From: HLUCCA09 sp038745585
Lineage (GTDB): Bacteria > Pseudomonadota > Alphaproteobacteria > Rhodobacterales > Rhodobacteraceae
Direction of reading: 5' to 3'
Assembly: GCA_038745585.1 (NCBI GenBank)
Contig: JBCDLH010000003.1
Span: 124,001 to 188,000 of the forward strand
Length of the DNA: 64,000 nucleotides
How positions within the stretch are numbered: the stretch's first letter is position 1; every line of letters begins with the position of its first letter. The notes under the pieces were generated by a model. The model ran no database searches. It saw nothing but the letters and a program-made list of their open reading frames with translations, and was not told where the DNA came from. Position numbers and translations under genes: made by a program. This document shows, piece by piece, positions 7,422 through 16,949 of the stretch.

Positions 7422-9839
7422 CTAAGACGGAGGGACCGGCGCGGGCCGCACAAATACGAGCCCCATCGAGTCCCGCAGCGTAATCGGCCCGCCGACATAT
7501 TCGCCGCCGATATCCGGCGTCCGGAGCGCCAGGGTCCAGCCCCCACCGTCGATCCCCGGCACCGCCAGTGACATCGGGTCTATCTCGTCGGTGGCCTTCC
7601 CCTCCATATGCATCACGGCATAGATCTGCTCGCCCCCGCTGCCAGCCGCCGCGCCATGGCGGAGTGCGGTAAAGACGGTGCGGCCCGCAAGCGGACGGAG
7701 ATAGTCGAAATGGTCGCGCGGGCCGTAATTGCCGCCGAGCCATGGCCGATCGCGCCGAAAGTTGCGCAAGGCGAGGTTGAAATCGCATTGCGCGGCTTCG
7801 AGCGACGAGAGCGAGTGCGAGATGTTGCAATACTCGTGCATGTCGTCCATCCAAGCGCGCGCGATCTCTTTGAGGTTTTGCACGGTGAACATCTCCGGAC
7901 CCGCGAGCTTCGGCTCGGGCCGGTTCAGGAGCCGCACGATCTCGTCAAGATCATAATCCGTGACCTCGACCAAAGCAGGCAAAAACTCCATGAAGCGTGC
8001 CAAGTCCTCGCGCGTCTCATATCCCAAGGCTTTCAAGCGCTTAAAGTTCGCCGGTACCGAATACGAATACTCATCCACCTGCCATTTCAGGCTGATGGCC
8101 TCCTCCGCCACGACCTTGACGCCATAGCGATCGTCCTGATTGCGGATGAAACCCCACGAGGCGCGCGCGGCGGCGTTGAGAAAGTCCATTGGCACGCCGG
8201 GCAAGGCGACATTCGTCAGCATTGCGACGACCGGGTTGTCGTACGCTTTGTCCAGGATCTCCATCTTGGTCTCGCCAAGCCGCGTATTGATGTTGAGCTT
8301 GGGGCTGACTTGCGTGCCCCGGCGCAGCGTGTCGTGGTTCGACGTGCCCGAGATCCAATTGGCGCCCACATCGAGCATCTCGCGAATGCGCCAGAACTTC
8401 GACAGCCAGAATGTATAGAGAAACGGTGTATTGTGGGCAAAGGTCAGCGGCCCCCATTGAAAGACGTCATCATCGCGCTGGCTTTCGATGACGGCGCGGT
8501 AGGTCGAGCTCAGCTCCCAATCCTCCTCGGGCCAGGGCCGACCATCCTCGAAGATGAACCAGGGTCGATACGCCGTGCCCGCCACCTCTTGGACGACATC
8601 GGCCATGCTCTGCAGGTAATCGTCGTCGTGCTTCAGCTCCTGGGCCGAACTGTCCCACCATTTGAAGTCCTGCGCGCCATCGACGCGCACGCCATCGGCG
8701 CCGAAATTCACCTTGCGCCGTTGCATCTCAAGGAGGATCGCCCGCACCGCGGGGTTCTGATAGTCGAGATTTTGACCGTACATGTTGGGTCCGGCAAAGA
8801 AGTGCCGGTTGAGCGCGTCGAGCCCCTGATTGTCGGCATGTCCAAAGACGACGTCGAGGATGAGCGTCTTCGGCCGGTTCGGGAAGGTGTGGAGGACGGC
8901 GGCGAAATCGGCGAGTTCATCGGGCCGGCCGGTTTCGAGCAGCACCGGGTTCACCGCTGCCATGCCCGCGATCACAACGTCATACCCCCAATTCGTCGTG
9001 TCCGGACGCAGAAGCGTGACGGCAACGCCGCCTGTTTCCTCCCGCGCGACCTCCTGCCAAAACGCCGGGCCGCATTCGTAGACGGTCGTCGGCTCGACAG
9101 GCAGAAGCTGCACCGCATCATAGCCGAGAAAGATCTCGTCGGCGGGCTCTTTCGGCAGCCCCGCGCGCAGGCGTTCGGCCAAGCGTTCGTAATGCCGGGT
9201 GAGGGAGGCGAGCGTCCCCCCCGCCGTCGCCGTCGGCACGTGGATCTGCAGGATGTTGACCGGCGGCCCAAACTTGTGCGGTGTCTCGCCGCGCAAGCCT
9301 TCGAAATAGGCGCGGTCGGCGCGGGTCCGGTCAATTGAGCCGACATCGTAGAGCTCGGCCGGCGCAAAGGCGCCAAAAGGCAGGGACGCCGCCAATGGAT
9401 CGAGAATGCGGTGCCACTCGCCTTCGATATCGCGCCAAACGAGGGCGTAGAAATCCCCCGTCTGCTCTCGCGTGCCCGCGCGCATGCCGCGCACGGCCGC
9501 AAACGTGTGCGCCTCGATCCGTGCGACCGGCAGGTAGACGCACTCAAGGCGCAGGTCCTGGCGCGCTCGGGTCAGATCCAGCGCGTCGACGGGAGAGAGG
9601 ACTTCGAGGAAGACATCTCCCTTTGGCACTCGCGCATCGAGCAGCTCGGGCGTCCAGAAGCCGAAGGTCGCCAGATCGCCCGTGACCTGCCCACCGAGCT
9701 TGCGTGCGATTGCCTGCTCGGCGTCAAACGACGTCTCTGAGGTGTTCATGAGCGCTAGGGTATCATCGGCGAGCGCTTGCGCGGCGTCCATATCGGCGCC
9801 GATGCGCGCGCTGAGTGGGAGCGCGTCTTCATCCTTCAT
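7422..9839 (-). CDS. GH13-family glycosidase, probable glucosylglycerol hydrolase
   Basis: This 805-residue protein contains a GH13 (alpha-amylase-like) barrel. The expected catalytic residues can be placed: nucleophile Asp387 in GVRVDGAQDFK, acid/base Glu431 in FIFEDG, and the His502-Asp503 pair in TSNHDT. The overall pattern, with a 270-residue N-terminal region before the barrel, resembles the glucosylglycerol hydrolases known from cyanobacteria, which split the compatible solute 2-O-alpha-glucosylglycerol into glucose and glycerol. The substrate is inferred. A clear AAGGAGA ribosome binding site precedes the start. It lies upstream of no partner in its own direction, but glgB ends 57 bases before it and glpD and glycerate kinase converge on it, which fits turnover of a glucosyl-glycerol or glucosyl-glycerate solute. 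Confidence 0.7.
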   Translation of the reverse strand: MKDEDALPLSARIGADMDAAQALADDTLALMNTSETSFDAEQAIARKLGGQVTGDLATFGFWTPELLDARVPKGDVFLEVLSPVDALDLTRARQDLRLECVYLPVARIEAHTFAAVRGMRAGTREQTGDFYALVWRDIEGEWHRILDPLAASLPFGAFAPAELYDVGSIDRTRADRAYFEGLRGETPHKFGPPVNILQIHVPTATAGGTLASLTRHYERLAERLRAGLPKEPADEIFLGYDAVQLLPVEPTTVYECGPAFWQEVAREETGGVAVTLLRPDTTNWGYDVVIAGMAAVNPVLLETGRPDELADFAAVLHTFPNRPKTLILDVVFGHADNQGLDALNRHFFAGPNMYGQNLDYQNPAVRAILLEMQRRKVNFGADGVRVDGAQDFKWWDSSAQELKHDDDYLQSMADVVQEVAGTAYRPWFIFEDGRPWPEEDWELSSTYRAVIESQRDDDVFQWGPLTFAHNTPFLYTFWLSKFWRIREMLDVGANWISGTSNHDTLRRGTQVSPKLNINTRLGETKMEILDKAYDNPVVAMLTNVALPGVPMDFLNAAARASWGFIRNQDDRYGVKVVAEEAISLKWQVDEYSYSVPANFKRLKALGYETREDLARFMEFLPALVEVTDYDLDEIVRLLNRPEPKLAGPEMFTVQNLKEIARAWMDDMHEYCNISHSLSSLEAAQCDFNLALRNFRRDRPWLGGNYGPRDHFDYLRPLAGRTVFTALRHGAAAGSGGEQIYAVMHMEGKATDEIDPMSLAVPGIDGGGWTLALRTPDIGGEYVGGPITLRDSMGLVFVRPAPVPPS

Positions 9840-9896
9840 CGCGGTCTCCTTACGTTGTCCTTCGGCGGCGCCTGCGCGTACCGTCTTGCCTTAGGC

Positions 9897-12098
9897 TCAG
9901 CCGTCATGCACGAGAAAGAGGGCGGAAAGCGGAGGCAGGTACAGGTCCGCCGACGCAGCAAAGCCGTGGGCGCCGGGGCGTTGCGCGTCGATCCCGCCCA
10001 TATTGCCGCGGTCGCCCCCGCCATAGATCGCGGCATCGGTGTTGAGCGCCTCGCGCCATCGACCCTTTAGCGGCAGGTTCAGCCGATATTGCGCGCGTTC
10101 GATGGGCGTTAAGTTGACGACAACGACCATCTCCCGGTCCTCGGGCCCACCGCGGCGCAGCCAAGCAAAGACCGAATGGTCGGCGTCGTCCGCTTCGATC
10201 CACTGAAAGCCATCGGGGTCCGTGTCCTTGAAGTGAAGCGCAGCCTCGCCGCGGTAAAGCGTGTTGAGATCGCGCACGAGACGGCGCAGCCCGGCATGGC
10301 CCGGGTCTTGCAAGAGCTCCCAGGGAAGCGACTGCTCTTGGTTCCACTCCTCTTTCTGGCCAAATTCCTGGCCCATGAAGAGGAGCTTCTTGCCCGGATG
10401 CCCCCACATGAACCCAAAATAAGCGCGCATATTGCCGAGCCGGTCTTCATGGCTGCCGGGCATCCGCTCATAGAGCGAGCCCTTACCGTGGACGACCTCA
10501 TCGTGACTGATCGGCAAGATGAAATTCTCGCTAAAGGCATAGACCAGGCCGAACGTCATTTGGTGGTGATGGTGCTTTCGGTGGATCGGTGATTTGCCCA
10601 TGTAGACGAGCGTGTCGTTCATCCACCCCATGTTCCACTTATACCCAAAGCCCAAGCCGCCGGCGTCCACAGGCTGCGACACGCCTGGAAAGGATGTGCT
10701 TTCCTCGGCAGCGGTTAGGATGCCCTCCGCCTCGCCATAGACGGTCGTGTTCATCCGCTGGAGCATGGCAATGGCTTCGTAGTTTTCGCGCCCGCCATCC
10801 TTGTTGGGGATCCACTGCCCCTCTTCGCGGCTGTAGTCGCGGTAGAGCATCGAGGCCACGGCATCCACGCGCAGCCCGTCGACATGGTATTCTTCGAGCC
10901 AATAGAGCGCGTTCGACGTCAGGAAGTTTTCGACCTCCCGACGCCCGAAATTGTAGATGTAGGTGTTCCAGTCCTGGTGGAAGCCTTCGCGGGCATCGGC
11001 ATGCTCATAGAGTGCTGTGCCGTCGAAGCGACCGAGCCCGTGGGCGTCGGTCGGAAAATGCCCGGGGACCCAGTCGAGAATGACGCCGAGACCCGCCTTA
11101 TGCGCCGCTTCGACGAGATCGCGAAACTCGTGCGGCGGCCCGTGCCGGATCGTCGGCGCAAAGAGGCCGACGGGCTGATATCCCCAAGACCCGTCGAAGG
11201 GGAACTCGGAAAGCGGCAGAAACTCCAAATGGGTAAAGCCCATATCGGCGGCATACGCGACGAGCTCCTCGGCCGCCTCCTTGTAGGAGATCCGCCGCCC
11301 GCCCTCCTTTCGTGTCCAGGAGCCAAGATGCACCTCGTAGATCGAGATCGGCGCGGTGCGCGCGTTCTTGGCGGCGCGCGCGCCCATCCACGCGCCGTCG
11401 TCCCAGCCATAACCCGAGATGTCGCGCACGACCGAGGCATTGGCCGGCGGATGCTCCGAGCCGAAGCCCACCGGGTCCGCCTTGAGCGGCAAAACCTCGC
11501 CCGACGGCCCTACGAGCTCGTATTTGTAGGCTTCGCCCTCGCCGATCCCGGGGAGAAAGATCTCCCACACGCCGGTCGCCCCGCGTCGCCGCATCGGATG
11601 CCGCCGCCCGTCCCATGTGTTGAACGCGCCAACAACGGAGACACGCCCCGCATTGGGCGCCCAGACCGCGAAATGGGTCCCGGCAACACCGTCACGCACC
11701 ATAACGTGCGCGCCGAGGACGCGCCAAATGTGTTGATGCGTGCCCTCGCCGAGAAAGTACTCGTCCTGCTCTCCGATGACCGGCCCAAAGCGATACGGGT
11801 CTTCGAAACGGTGGCTCACGGCGCCAAAGGTCGCTGAGAGCGTATAGGCAGCGCGGCCCGGCACCGGCCCGGAAAAGAGGCCCGGCCACGCAGCGTTATG
11901 CGCCAGGCGATGGGAGGTGCCGCCGCTTTCGGCAACGACCTCGGATGCGCCCGGCAAGTAGGCCGTCACATGTCGCTCACCCGCCCGCTGATGCGGGCCG
12001 AGCACAGAGAAAGGGTCGTCGTGGCGCCCGTTGGCGAGGCGCTCCTTGTCGGTGTCGGGGATGAGGGCGAGCGGGTCTCTGGCGGTGAGATCGGTCAT
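9897..12098 (-). CDS. glgB: 1,4-alpha-glucan branching enzyme
   Basis: GlgB introduces alpha-1,6 branches into glycogen. The 733-residue protein has the full GlgB layout: an N-terminal carbohydrate-binding module, the second module starting near HFAVWAPNAGRVSVVG, the GH13 barrel with DWVPGHFP (region I), GLRVDAVASMLY (region II, nucleophile Asp) and LPISHDEVVHGKGS (region IV), and a C-terminal beta domain. No other glycogen gene (glgA, glgC, glgP, glgX) is in the window. It is followed by the GH13 hydrolase in the same direction with a 57-base gap, so the two are probably co-transcribed. An alternative role in trimming other alpha-glucans cannot be excluded. Confidence 0.95.
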   Translation of the reverse strand: MTDLTARDPLALIPDTDKERLANGRHDDPFSVLGPHQRAGERHVTAYLPGASEVVAESGGTSHRLAHNAAWPGLFSGPVPGRAAYTLSATFGAVSHRFEDPYRFGPVIGEQDEYFLGEGTHQHIWRVLGAHVMVRDGVAGTHFAVWAPNAGRVSVVGAFNTWDGRRHPMRRRGATGVWEIFLPGIGEGEAYKYELVGPSGEVLPLKADPVGFGSEHPPANASVVRDISGYGWDDGAWMGARAAKNARTAPISIYEVHLGSWTRKEGGRRISYKEAAEELVAYAADMGFTHLEFLPLSEFPFDGSWGYQPVGLFAPTIRHGPPHEFRDLVEAAHKAGLGVILDWVPGHFPTDAHGLGRFDGTALYEHADAREGFHQDWNTYIYNFGRREVENFLTSNALYWLEEYHVDGLRVDAVASMLYRDYSREEGQWIPNKDGGRENYEAIAMLQRMNTTVYGEAEGILTAAEESTSFPGVSQPVDAGGLGFGYKWNMGWMNDTLVYMGKSPIHRKHHHHQMTFGLVYAFSENFILPISHDEVVHGKGSLYERMPGSHEDRLGNMRAYFGFMWGHPGKKLLFMGQEFGQKEEWNQEQSLPWELLQDPGHAGLRRLVRDLNTLYRGEAALHFKDTDPDGFQWIEADDADHSVFAWLRRGGPEDREMVVVVNLTPIERAQYRLNLPLKGRWREALNTDAAIYGGGDRGNMGGIDAQRPGAHGFAASADLYLPPLSALFLVHDG

Positions 12099-12259
12099 AC
12101 ACCTAAGCCTAGGGTCTCTCTCTGAGCATGCAACCCGAAGGTGTCGCGGGCGCGCTAACGCGCCGCTTTCGGTTCAAAATCAACGCCTAAGCCCATCCAC
12201 CGCGCGGTCCCGAAGTGTTGCCAGACGCCGAAAGCATAGCAGAACCGAGCGCGCGCGGC

Positions 12260-13057
12260 CTACCCAGTCCGCCGCTCCAACGCCCGTCCCGTGCGCCGCC
12301 GTTCTGCATCGAGGGCGGCAGGCGGGTGGCGCGCCGCCGCCAACGTGTCCTCCAAGCTCCGCCCCTCGACCGCGCCGCAGGCGACGTCGAAGAGCGCATA
12401 GGTGTCGACGCGGGCGCGGCCCGCGAGCGTCGCTCGGGCGAGCCCGTGGGCGGCGAGATAGGTCAGATGCGCGCCCGCGAGCCGTGCCCCGGGGACGGGC
12501 TCGCCCGCCGCATTGGCCTCGCAAGCTGCCGCATCGCTTGAGTGAAACGAACGGCAGATCGTCGGCCGTGCCTCGTAGACGCGGCACATACGCGTCTCTG
12601 GGTCGAGGGCTGGGCATCCGCGGCGGTGCCACGACCGCCCATCGGGCGCGCCCGCAAGCGGGGCGAGCGCCCCATGCAGGCGCACCGCTTCGCTGCCTGT
12701 GATCGTGCCCCCGTCCTCACCGTTCAGGATGCAACAGAAGGCGCAGCCCGAGGCACAGGCCGCGCCGTTAGACGGATCGGCCCCGCGCGCGGCCGCTTCC
12801 CGTGCCTCAACCGCTCCAAGCGTCACGGCGGCCTGTCCGTCCGCCAGCCGCGCTAGGAGCGGTGCAAAAGGCATGCCCTGCGCGCTCGCACTTTCCACAT
12901 AGGCGCCGAGGGCCTTGCGGGCCCGGTCGGCCAGGGCGGGGGGCGTGCCTGGCAGCTTGGCGACGCGCAGGCGCTTGAGCAGCGACGGCACGTCGGCCAC
13001 GGGTCTGCCCTTGGCGTTGGCTGCCGCCGCTGCACGCCGCCGTTCCGCCCGGGTCAT
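12260..13057 (-). CDS. YkgJ-family cysteine cluster protein
   Basis: This belongs to the YkgJ (putative zinc- or iron-chelating) family. The diagnostic cysteines are visible: CASGCAFCC, then a CPAL...CRVYEARPTICRSF arrangement in the second half. Proteins of this family are cytosolic and of unclear role. The length of 265 residues is longer than the minimal domain because of an N-terminal helical extension rich in Arg and Ala. It stands alone on its strand between the branching enzyme and the PfkB kinase. A short hairpin (GCCCT...AGGGC, 13107-13124) lies upstream. Confidence 0.8.
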   Translation of the reverse strand: MTRAERRRAAAAANAKGRPVADVPSLLKRLRVAKLPGTPPALADRARKALGAYVESASAQGMPFAPLLARLADGQAAVTLGAVEAREAAARGADPSNGAACASGCAFCCILNGEDGGTITGSEAVRLHGALAPLAGAPDGRSWHRRGCPALDPETRMCRVYEARPTICRSFHSSDAAACEANAAGEPVPGARLAGAHLTYLAAHGLARATLAGRARVDTYALFDVACGAVEGRSLEDTLAAARHPPAALDAERRRTGRALERRTG

Positions 13058-13212
13058 GGCAGGGCACTTTCTAGCTCAACCGTCATCGTCGGGAGATAGT
13101 CTCGACGCCCTGAGATGTTAGGGCTCTCGTTTCCAGGAGGGTCCCACGCGGCGCGCGTCGCGTATGCGCATCCGACACGCGATCCAACCGAAAGACTGAG
13201 GATCCGCACCCC

Positions 13213-14166
13213 TCAGAGCGCCAAAGCCTCGACCGTGCAAAGCGGGAGCAACCGCTGCACATCCTCTAAAGGGCAAAGCCGCGTGGCCTCGGTCGCCACA
13301 GCCGCCGCCGATGCGGCGACCCCGTGCCGGAGCGCTTCGGGCATCGTCTCGCCCTGTGCTAGGGCCAAAGTGAAAGCTCCGACAAAGCTATCGCCCGCTC
13401 CAACCTTCGACACTTCGCGGACCTTTGCGGGCCGCGCGAGCCACGCTCCCTCCGCCGAGGCGAGTACCGAGCCTTCGGCCCCGCGCGCAAAAATCACCGC
13501 CTCGGCCACGCCCTTGCCCACAAGCGATTGCGCAAAGCGCGCGGTGTCTTCGGCCGTCGGCAGCGCGTGCCCCGCGATCTCTTCGGCCTCGACATCGTCA
13601 GTTCGTAAAACATGGAGCGGGTCGTGGGGCGCGTCGACGAGGTTGCGCAGCGCCGGCCCAGATGTGTCGACAACGAGCCGCGCACGATGGCTCTCCACAT
13701 GGTTCGATAGGATCTTGGGAAAGTCTTTGGCGACCCCTGGCGGTTGGCTGCCGGAGAGCACAACGTAAGAGCCGGGATGGGCGGCACGGTCGACGGTGGC
13801 CAAAGCGCGGGCAACGTCGGCTTCCCCCCAGACCGGGCCTGGCGTGACGAAGCGAAACTGTTTTCCCGTGCCCTCATCGGTCACCGAGAACGACAGCCGC
13901 GTGTTGCCGGGCCCCTGAAACGCAACTGTCGGTACGCCTTCGAGCGCCAACAGCTCTAAGAGCCGCGCCCCGTTGCCCCCGCCGATGGAGACGAGCGCGG
14001 TCGACTGGCCATCCAGCATCAGGATTGCGCGGCTGACATTGATCCCGCCGCCGCCCGGATCGATATGCGGTTCGGTGCAGCGCAGCTTAAGCTCGGGCGC
14101 GATCTCCGGCGCCGAGGTCGCATAATCGACCGTCGGGTTGAGCGTCAGGGTCAGGATCGGGGTCAT
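13213..14166 (-). CDS. PfkB-family sugar kinase (1-phosphofructokinase / phosphofructokinase-2 type)
   Basis: This is a ribokinase-fold carbohydrate kinase of 317 residues. The start ILTLTLNPTVDYA and the GGGGINVSRAI motif are typical of the subgroup holding 1-phosphofructokinase (FruK), tagatose-6-phosphate kinase and the minor phosphofructokinase PfkB. The C-terminal PfkB signature KVGAGDSFVGAF with catalytic Asp is present. The exact substrate cannot be set from sequence alone; without a fructose PTS beside it, 6-phosphofructokinase activity is as likely as FruK. The start at 14166 is chosen because the conserved N-terminus begins there; the open frame upstream overlaps a broken gene on the other strand. 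Confidence 0.82.
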   Translation of the reverse strand: MTPILTLTLNPTVDYATSAPEIAPELKLRCTEPHIDPGGGGINVSRAILMLDGQSTALVSIGGGNGARLLELLALEGVPTVAFQGPGNTRLSFSVTDEGTGKQFRFVTPGPVWGEADVARALATVDRAAHPGSYVVLSGSQPPGVAKDFPKILSNHVESHRARLVVDTSGPALRNLVDAPHDPLHVLRTDDVEAEEIAGHALPTAEDTARFAQSLVGKGVAEAVIFARGAEGSVLASAEGAWLARPAKVREVSKVGAGDSFVGAFTLALAQGETMPEALRHGVAASAAAVATEATRLCPLEDVQRLLPLCTVEALAL

Positions 14167-14265
14167 GGCAGGCTCCGCAGAGGCAATCGCAGCGTTCGAT
14201 CGGGCGCGAGGGTGCCACCCTATTTGCCGGATGCAAGCCCCCCAGAGTCGCGGTAGGCTCCGCTC

Positions 14266-14706
14266 ATTGCTGAGACCGCACCCGCAAAAGAGACCGGACC
14301 GACCGAAGCAGAAGTGGCCGATGTGATCGCTGCGGCGGAGCCCGCACATCGCCGCGAGGAGTGTCGCGTACTCGATGCGTTCTTTCGAGAGGCGAGCGGC
14401 TTTAAACCCCTGGTCTGGAGCAGCGGCATGATCGGCTACGGACGCTAAGACTATGCGCATAAGAGCGGTCGCACGGGCACCTGGTTTGCGACCGGATTTG
14501 CCCTGCGCAAGGCAAATGTCGCGCTCCACATAATGCCAGGCTACGCCGATTTCGGCGACCTGCTCGCCCGTCTCGGCCCGCACAAGACAGGTGCGGCCGG
14601 CATCTACGTCACACGGCTGACGCGGGTCGATCCTTTCGTTATCGCAGAGATCGTCCGCGCCGGGCTCGCCAATCTACGTAAGCACTACGACGTCACGCCG
14701 ACCTGA
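14266..14706 (+). pseudogene. DUF1801-type protein, inactivated by a stop codon
   Basis: Read in one frame from 14266, the sequence encodes a complete DUF1801-like protein (iron-chaperone-like fold), with EFFREASG-type, VWSSGMIGYG and ATGFALRKANVALHIMPGY segments followed by an ending GLANLRKHYDV. Two lesions are visible: the first codon is ATT where ATG is expected, and a TAA at 14446-14448 interrupts the motif GYGRYDYAHKS where Tyr normally stands. Both halves remain in frame with no shift. Because the rest is well preserved, the damage is recent or reflects sequence error. No active product is expected unless the stop is read through. Confidence 0.75.
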
Positions 14707-14761
14707 CCGGTAAAGCGACGCGCGGCCGCCCATCCGGGCGGATGAGCGGCCAGTGCGGTCC

Positions 14762-15682
14762 TTAGCTGCCCATCAGCTGATAGGAAACGGGTACGTAGCG
14801 AAAGCCGTCGCCGCGCGTTTCGACATAGCCCGCGGCCGGGAACGGCATGTGATAGCCGATCGTTGGGATCTTCTCGGCCGCGAGCATGCCAAGGACGCGC
14901 CGCCGTGTCGCCGCGGCCGCTTCTTTGTCCATGTCAAAGCGCACTTCCCAATCGGGATATCCGAGCGACCACACATAGTGATTGGCCATATCCGCCATCA
15001 GCAAGATCTGCTGGCCGCCGCTTTCGATCATGTATGTCATATGCCCCGGCGTATGCCCGAACGCGCCCATCGCCGTGACGCCCGAGGTCACCGCATCGCC
15101 GTCGCCGAGGAACGTGAACTCCTCGGCAAACGGGCGGACCTTGGCCTCAAACCCATCGTTGCTCGCTCCCGCCCAGTGGTCGAACTCCGCCTGCCCGGTG
15201 ATGTAGGCCGCGTTGGGATAGGCCGGATCGCCTGCCTCTGTCGTCATCCCGCCGATATGGTCGCCATGCATATGGGTGATGACAACGTGGGTCACGTCCT
15301 CCGGCGCATACCCGGCCTCGGCCAGGGCCCCGCCCAGACCTTCGGCGTTGAGCCCGGTGTCAAAGAGGATAACCTCTGCGCCGGTGTTCACCACCGTCGG
15401 CGTGAAGAAAAACGTTGCAGCATCGATGCCGAGGAAATTCTCCTCGGACACCGCGGCGAATTCCTCGGCCGAGACGTTCATTCCAAAGATGCTTTGGGGA
15501 TCCTCGCGCGGCACGCTCCCGGCCAAGAGCGTTGTGACTTCGAAGTCCCCGAGCTGAAACCCGCGCGCCCGTGCCATCGGCAGCGTGCCGCCGGCCTGCG
15601 CCATTGCGCCGGTTGGCAGAGCGAGTGCTGCGGGCGCGGCGGCAGCGGAAAGGAGTGCAGTGCGGCGCGTGATCTTGGTCAT
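14762..15682 (-). CDS. Tat-exported MBL-fold metallo-hydrolase
   Basis: This protein of 306 residues begins with a twin-arginine signal (TRRTALLSAAAAPAALALP, cleaved near AMAQA), so it is folded in the cytoplasm and exported to the periplasm. The metal-binding motif HMHGDHIGG is present along with later histidines (GAFGHTPGHM and an ending near MPFPAAGY), giving a binuclear zinc site of the metallo-beta-lactamase fold. Such periplasmic proteins often act as lactonases, quinoprotein relatives or general esterases; the substrate is unknown. The start at 15682 gives the signal peptide directly; the track frame is open five codons further. It is monocistronic. Confidence 0.85.
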   Translation of the reverse strand: MTKITRRTALLSAAAAPAALALPTGAMAQAGGTLPMARARGFQLGDFEVTTLLAGSVPREDPQSIFGMNVSAEEFAAVSEENFLGIDAATFFFTPTVVNTGAEVILFDTGLNAEGLGGALAEAGYAPEDVTHVVITHMHGDHIGGMTTEAGDPAYPNAAYITGQAEFDHWAGASNDGFEAKVRPFAEEFTFLGDGDAVTSGVTAMGAFGHTPGHMTYMIESGGQQILLMADMANHYVWSLGYPDWEVRFDMDKEAAAATRRRVLGMLAAEKIPTIGYHMPFPAAGYVETRGDGFRYVPVSYQLMGS

Positions 15683-15830
15683 GTCAGGGGCCTCCATTGG
15701 ACAACGACGCAGATATCGTCTCAGAAGGTAGTGGCGATGCCCCCTAAACTTTGATCACTTTTGCACATGACTTGTGCGAATCTGCGTTTGGGACATCCGA
15801 GCGCCCGCTGCCAAGCGCCCGCTCCGCCAA

Positions 15831-16499
15831 CTAGCGTAGCACGGTGACGGCCGTCACGAGAATGATCTCACAAGCCCCAGCCCCCGTGTCGGTGCGCGAG
15901 GTCGAGGTCTCCCACCGCCAGCCGTTCGGCCCATTCACATTTACGAGCGCCCCTTCGAGGCGCACGACTTGTCCGGGTGCGAGCCCTTCGATGGCGGTCT
16001 CGATGCCGGCGGAGGCAGGTATCAGATGCGCGTTGGTCCAATAGGGCGAGACTGCGTCAAGATCGACCTCCGAGTCCGGCCCGGTCGAGACATAGCCGAA
16101 CCGCCGCGACTGTCGCATACCGATCTCAGAGACCACTGCCGGGTTCGACATCGGACCCCAGCCCAACATCAGATCGATGGGAGACACCGCTCCCCCGCTG
16201 TCAAAGCGATATGCTTTGCGCGAGAGGACGAGGGCCTCGACGACAAAGCTGTGTGTCGGCGTTGCCTGATAGGCCGGGTCCATGAGCGGGCGGGGCGCGG
16301 CGTCCAGCGCTTCCTGGAGCGGTTCATCCGGGGCCATCGCGTCGTCTAGCCCCGCAATGCGCTCCATTTGGTCAGCGCGCTGCCCGCCAAAGAGCGATGT
16401 CGCGCTGTCGCCAAAGAACGTCGCCATGGCGATGAGGACGAGGGCCCCGATCACCAGAGGATGCGGAAGACCGCCGGAAGCTGAATAGGACCCGCGCAT
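15831..16499 (-). CDS. Hypothetical membrane-anchored protein
   Basis: I do not recognise this 222-residue protein. One hydrophobic segment (VIGALVLIAMATFF, residues 15-29) near the N-terminus would anchor it in the inner membrane with the rest outside. The outer part contains YQATPTHSFVVEALVLSRKAYRFD and a Trp-rich region, and the C-terminus resembles a small beta-barrel (VVRLEGALVNVN, GACEIILVTAVTVL) of OB or NfeD-like kind. It is followed by a metallopeptidase-like gene on the other side but is separated from it. Confidence 0.6.
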   Translation of the reverse strand: MRGSYSASGGLPHPLVIGALVLIAMATFFGDSATSLFGGQRADQMERIAGLDDAMAPDEPLQEALDAAPRPLMDPAYQATPTHSFVVEALVLSRKAYRFDSGGAVSPIDLMLGWGPMSNPAVVSEIGMRQSRRFGYVSTGPDSEVDLDAVSPYWTNAHLIPASAGIETAIEGLAPGQVVRLEGALVNVNGPNGWRWETSTSRTDTGAGACEIILVTAVTVLR

Positions 16500-16541
16500 G
16501 GCATCGGGCTAACGCCGGATTATGGCCGTTTTGCGGACCGC

Positions 16542-16949
16542 CTACTCCCACCAACGGTCGATGGCGGCGATATCCTCGTCCGACCAGCCGAAATGGTGCG
16601 CCAGCTCGTGCACATAAACATGGGCCACGAGCGCTCCGAGTGGTACGTCCCCGCGCTCGGACCATTCGTCAAGGATCGGACGTCGGAAAAGCCAGATCGT
16701 GTCCGGCCGGTCCGGCTGATCCATGACCGACTTTTCAGTGAGCGGCGTGCCGTCATAGAGGCCGGTGAGTTCGAAGGGATGATCGATCCCGACATCGACC
16801 AGCATCGCCTCATCGGCGAAATCCTCAACGCGGATCGCAATCGGCTCGGCAGCGGCGCAAAACTCCTTTGGCAAGGCCGCGCGCGTGGCGTCGGCCAGGG
16901 CTGCGATCTCATCAAGGGTCGGTGCGGCCTGCCGCGTCCAATCCGTCAT
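16542..16949 (-). CDS. Small metallopeptidase-family (zincin-like) protein
   Basis: This is a 135-residue cytosolic protein of the small metallopeptidase family common in Proteobacteria and Actinobacteria. The zinc motif HELAHHFG (HExxHxxG-like), followed by WSDEDIAAID, lies at the C-terminus as usual for this family, and TIWLFRRPI precedes it. Biological substrates are unknown. The start at 16949 gives the family's length; the longer frame upstream would read into the promoter region shared with gltX on the other strand. Confidence 0.8.
   Translation of the reverse strand: MTDWTRQAAPTLDEIAALADATRAALPKEFCAAAEPIAIRVEDFADEAMLVDVGIDHPFELTGLYDGTPLTEKSVMDQPDRPDTIWLFRRPILDEWSERGDVPLGALVAHVYVHELAHHFGWSDEDIAAIDRWWE

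Noticed and set aside
7608..9338. Open frame of 576 codons on the plus strand inside the GH13 gene
   Set aside because: The minus-strand frame has all GH13 catalytic motifs; the plus frame is a mirror of its codon pattern, rich in Arg, His and Val without a fold.
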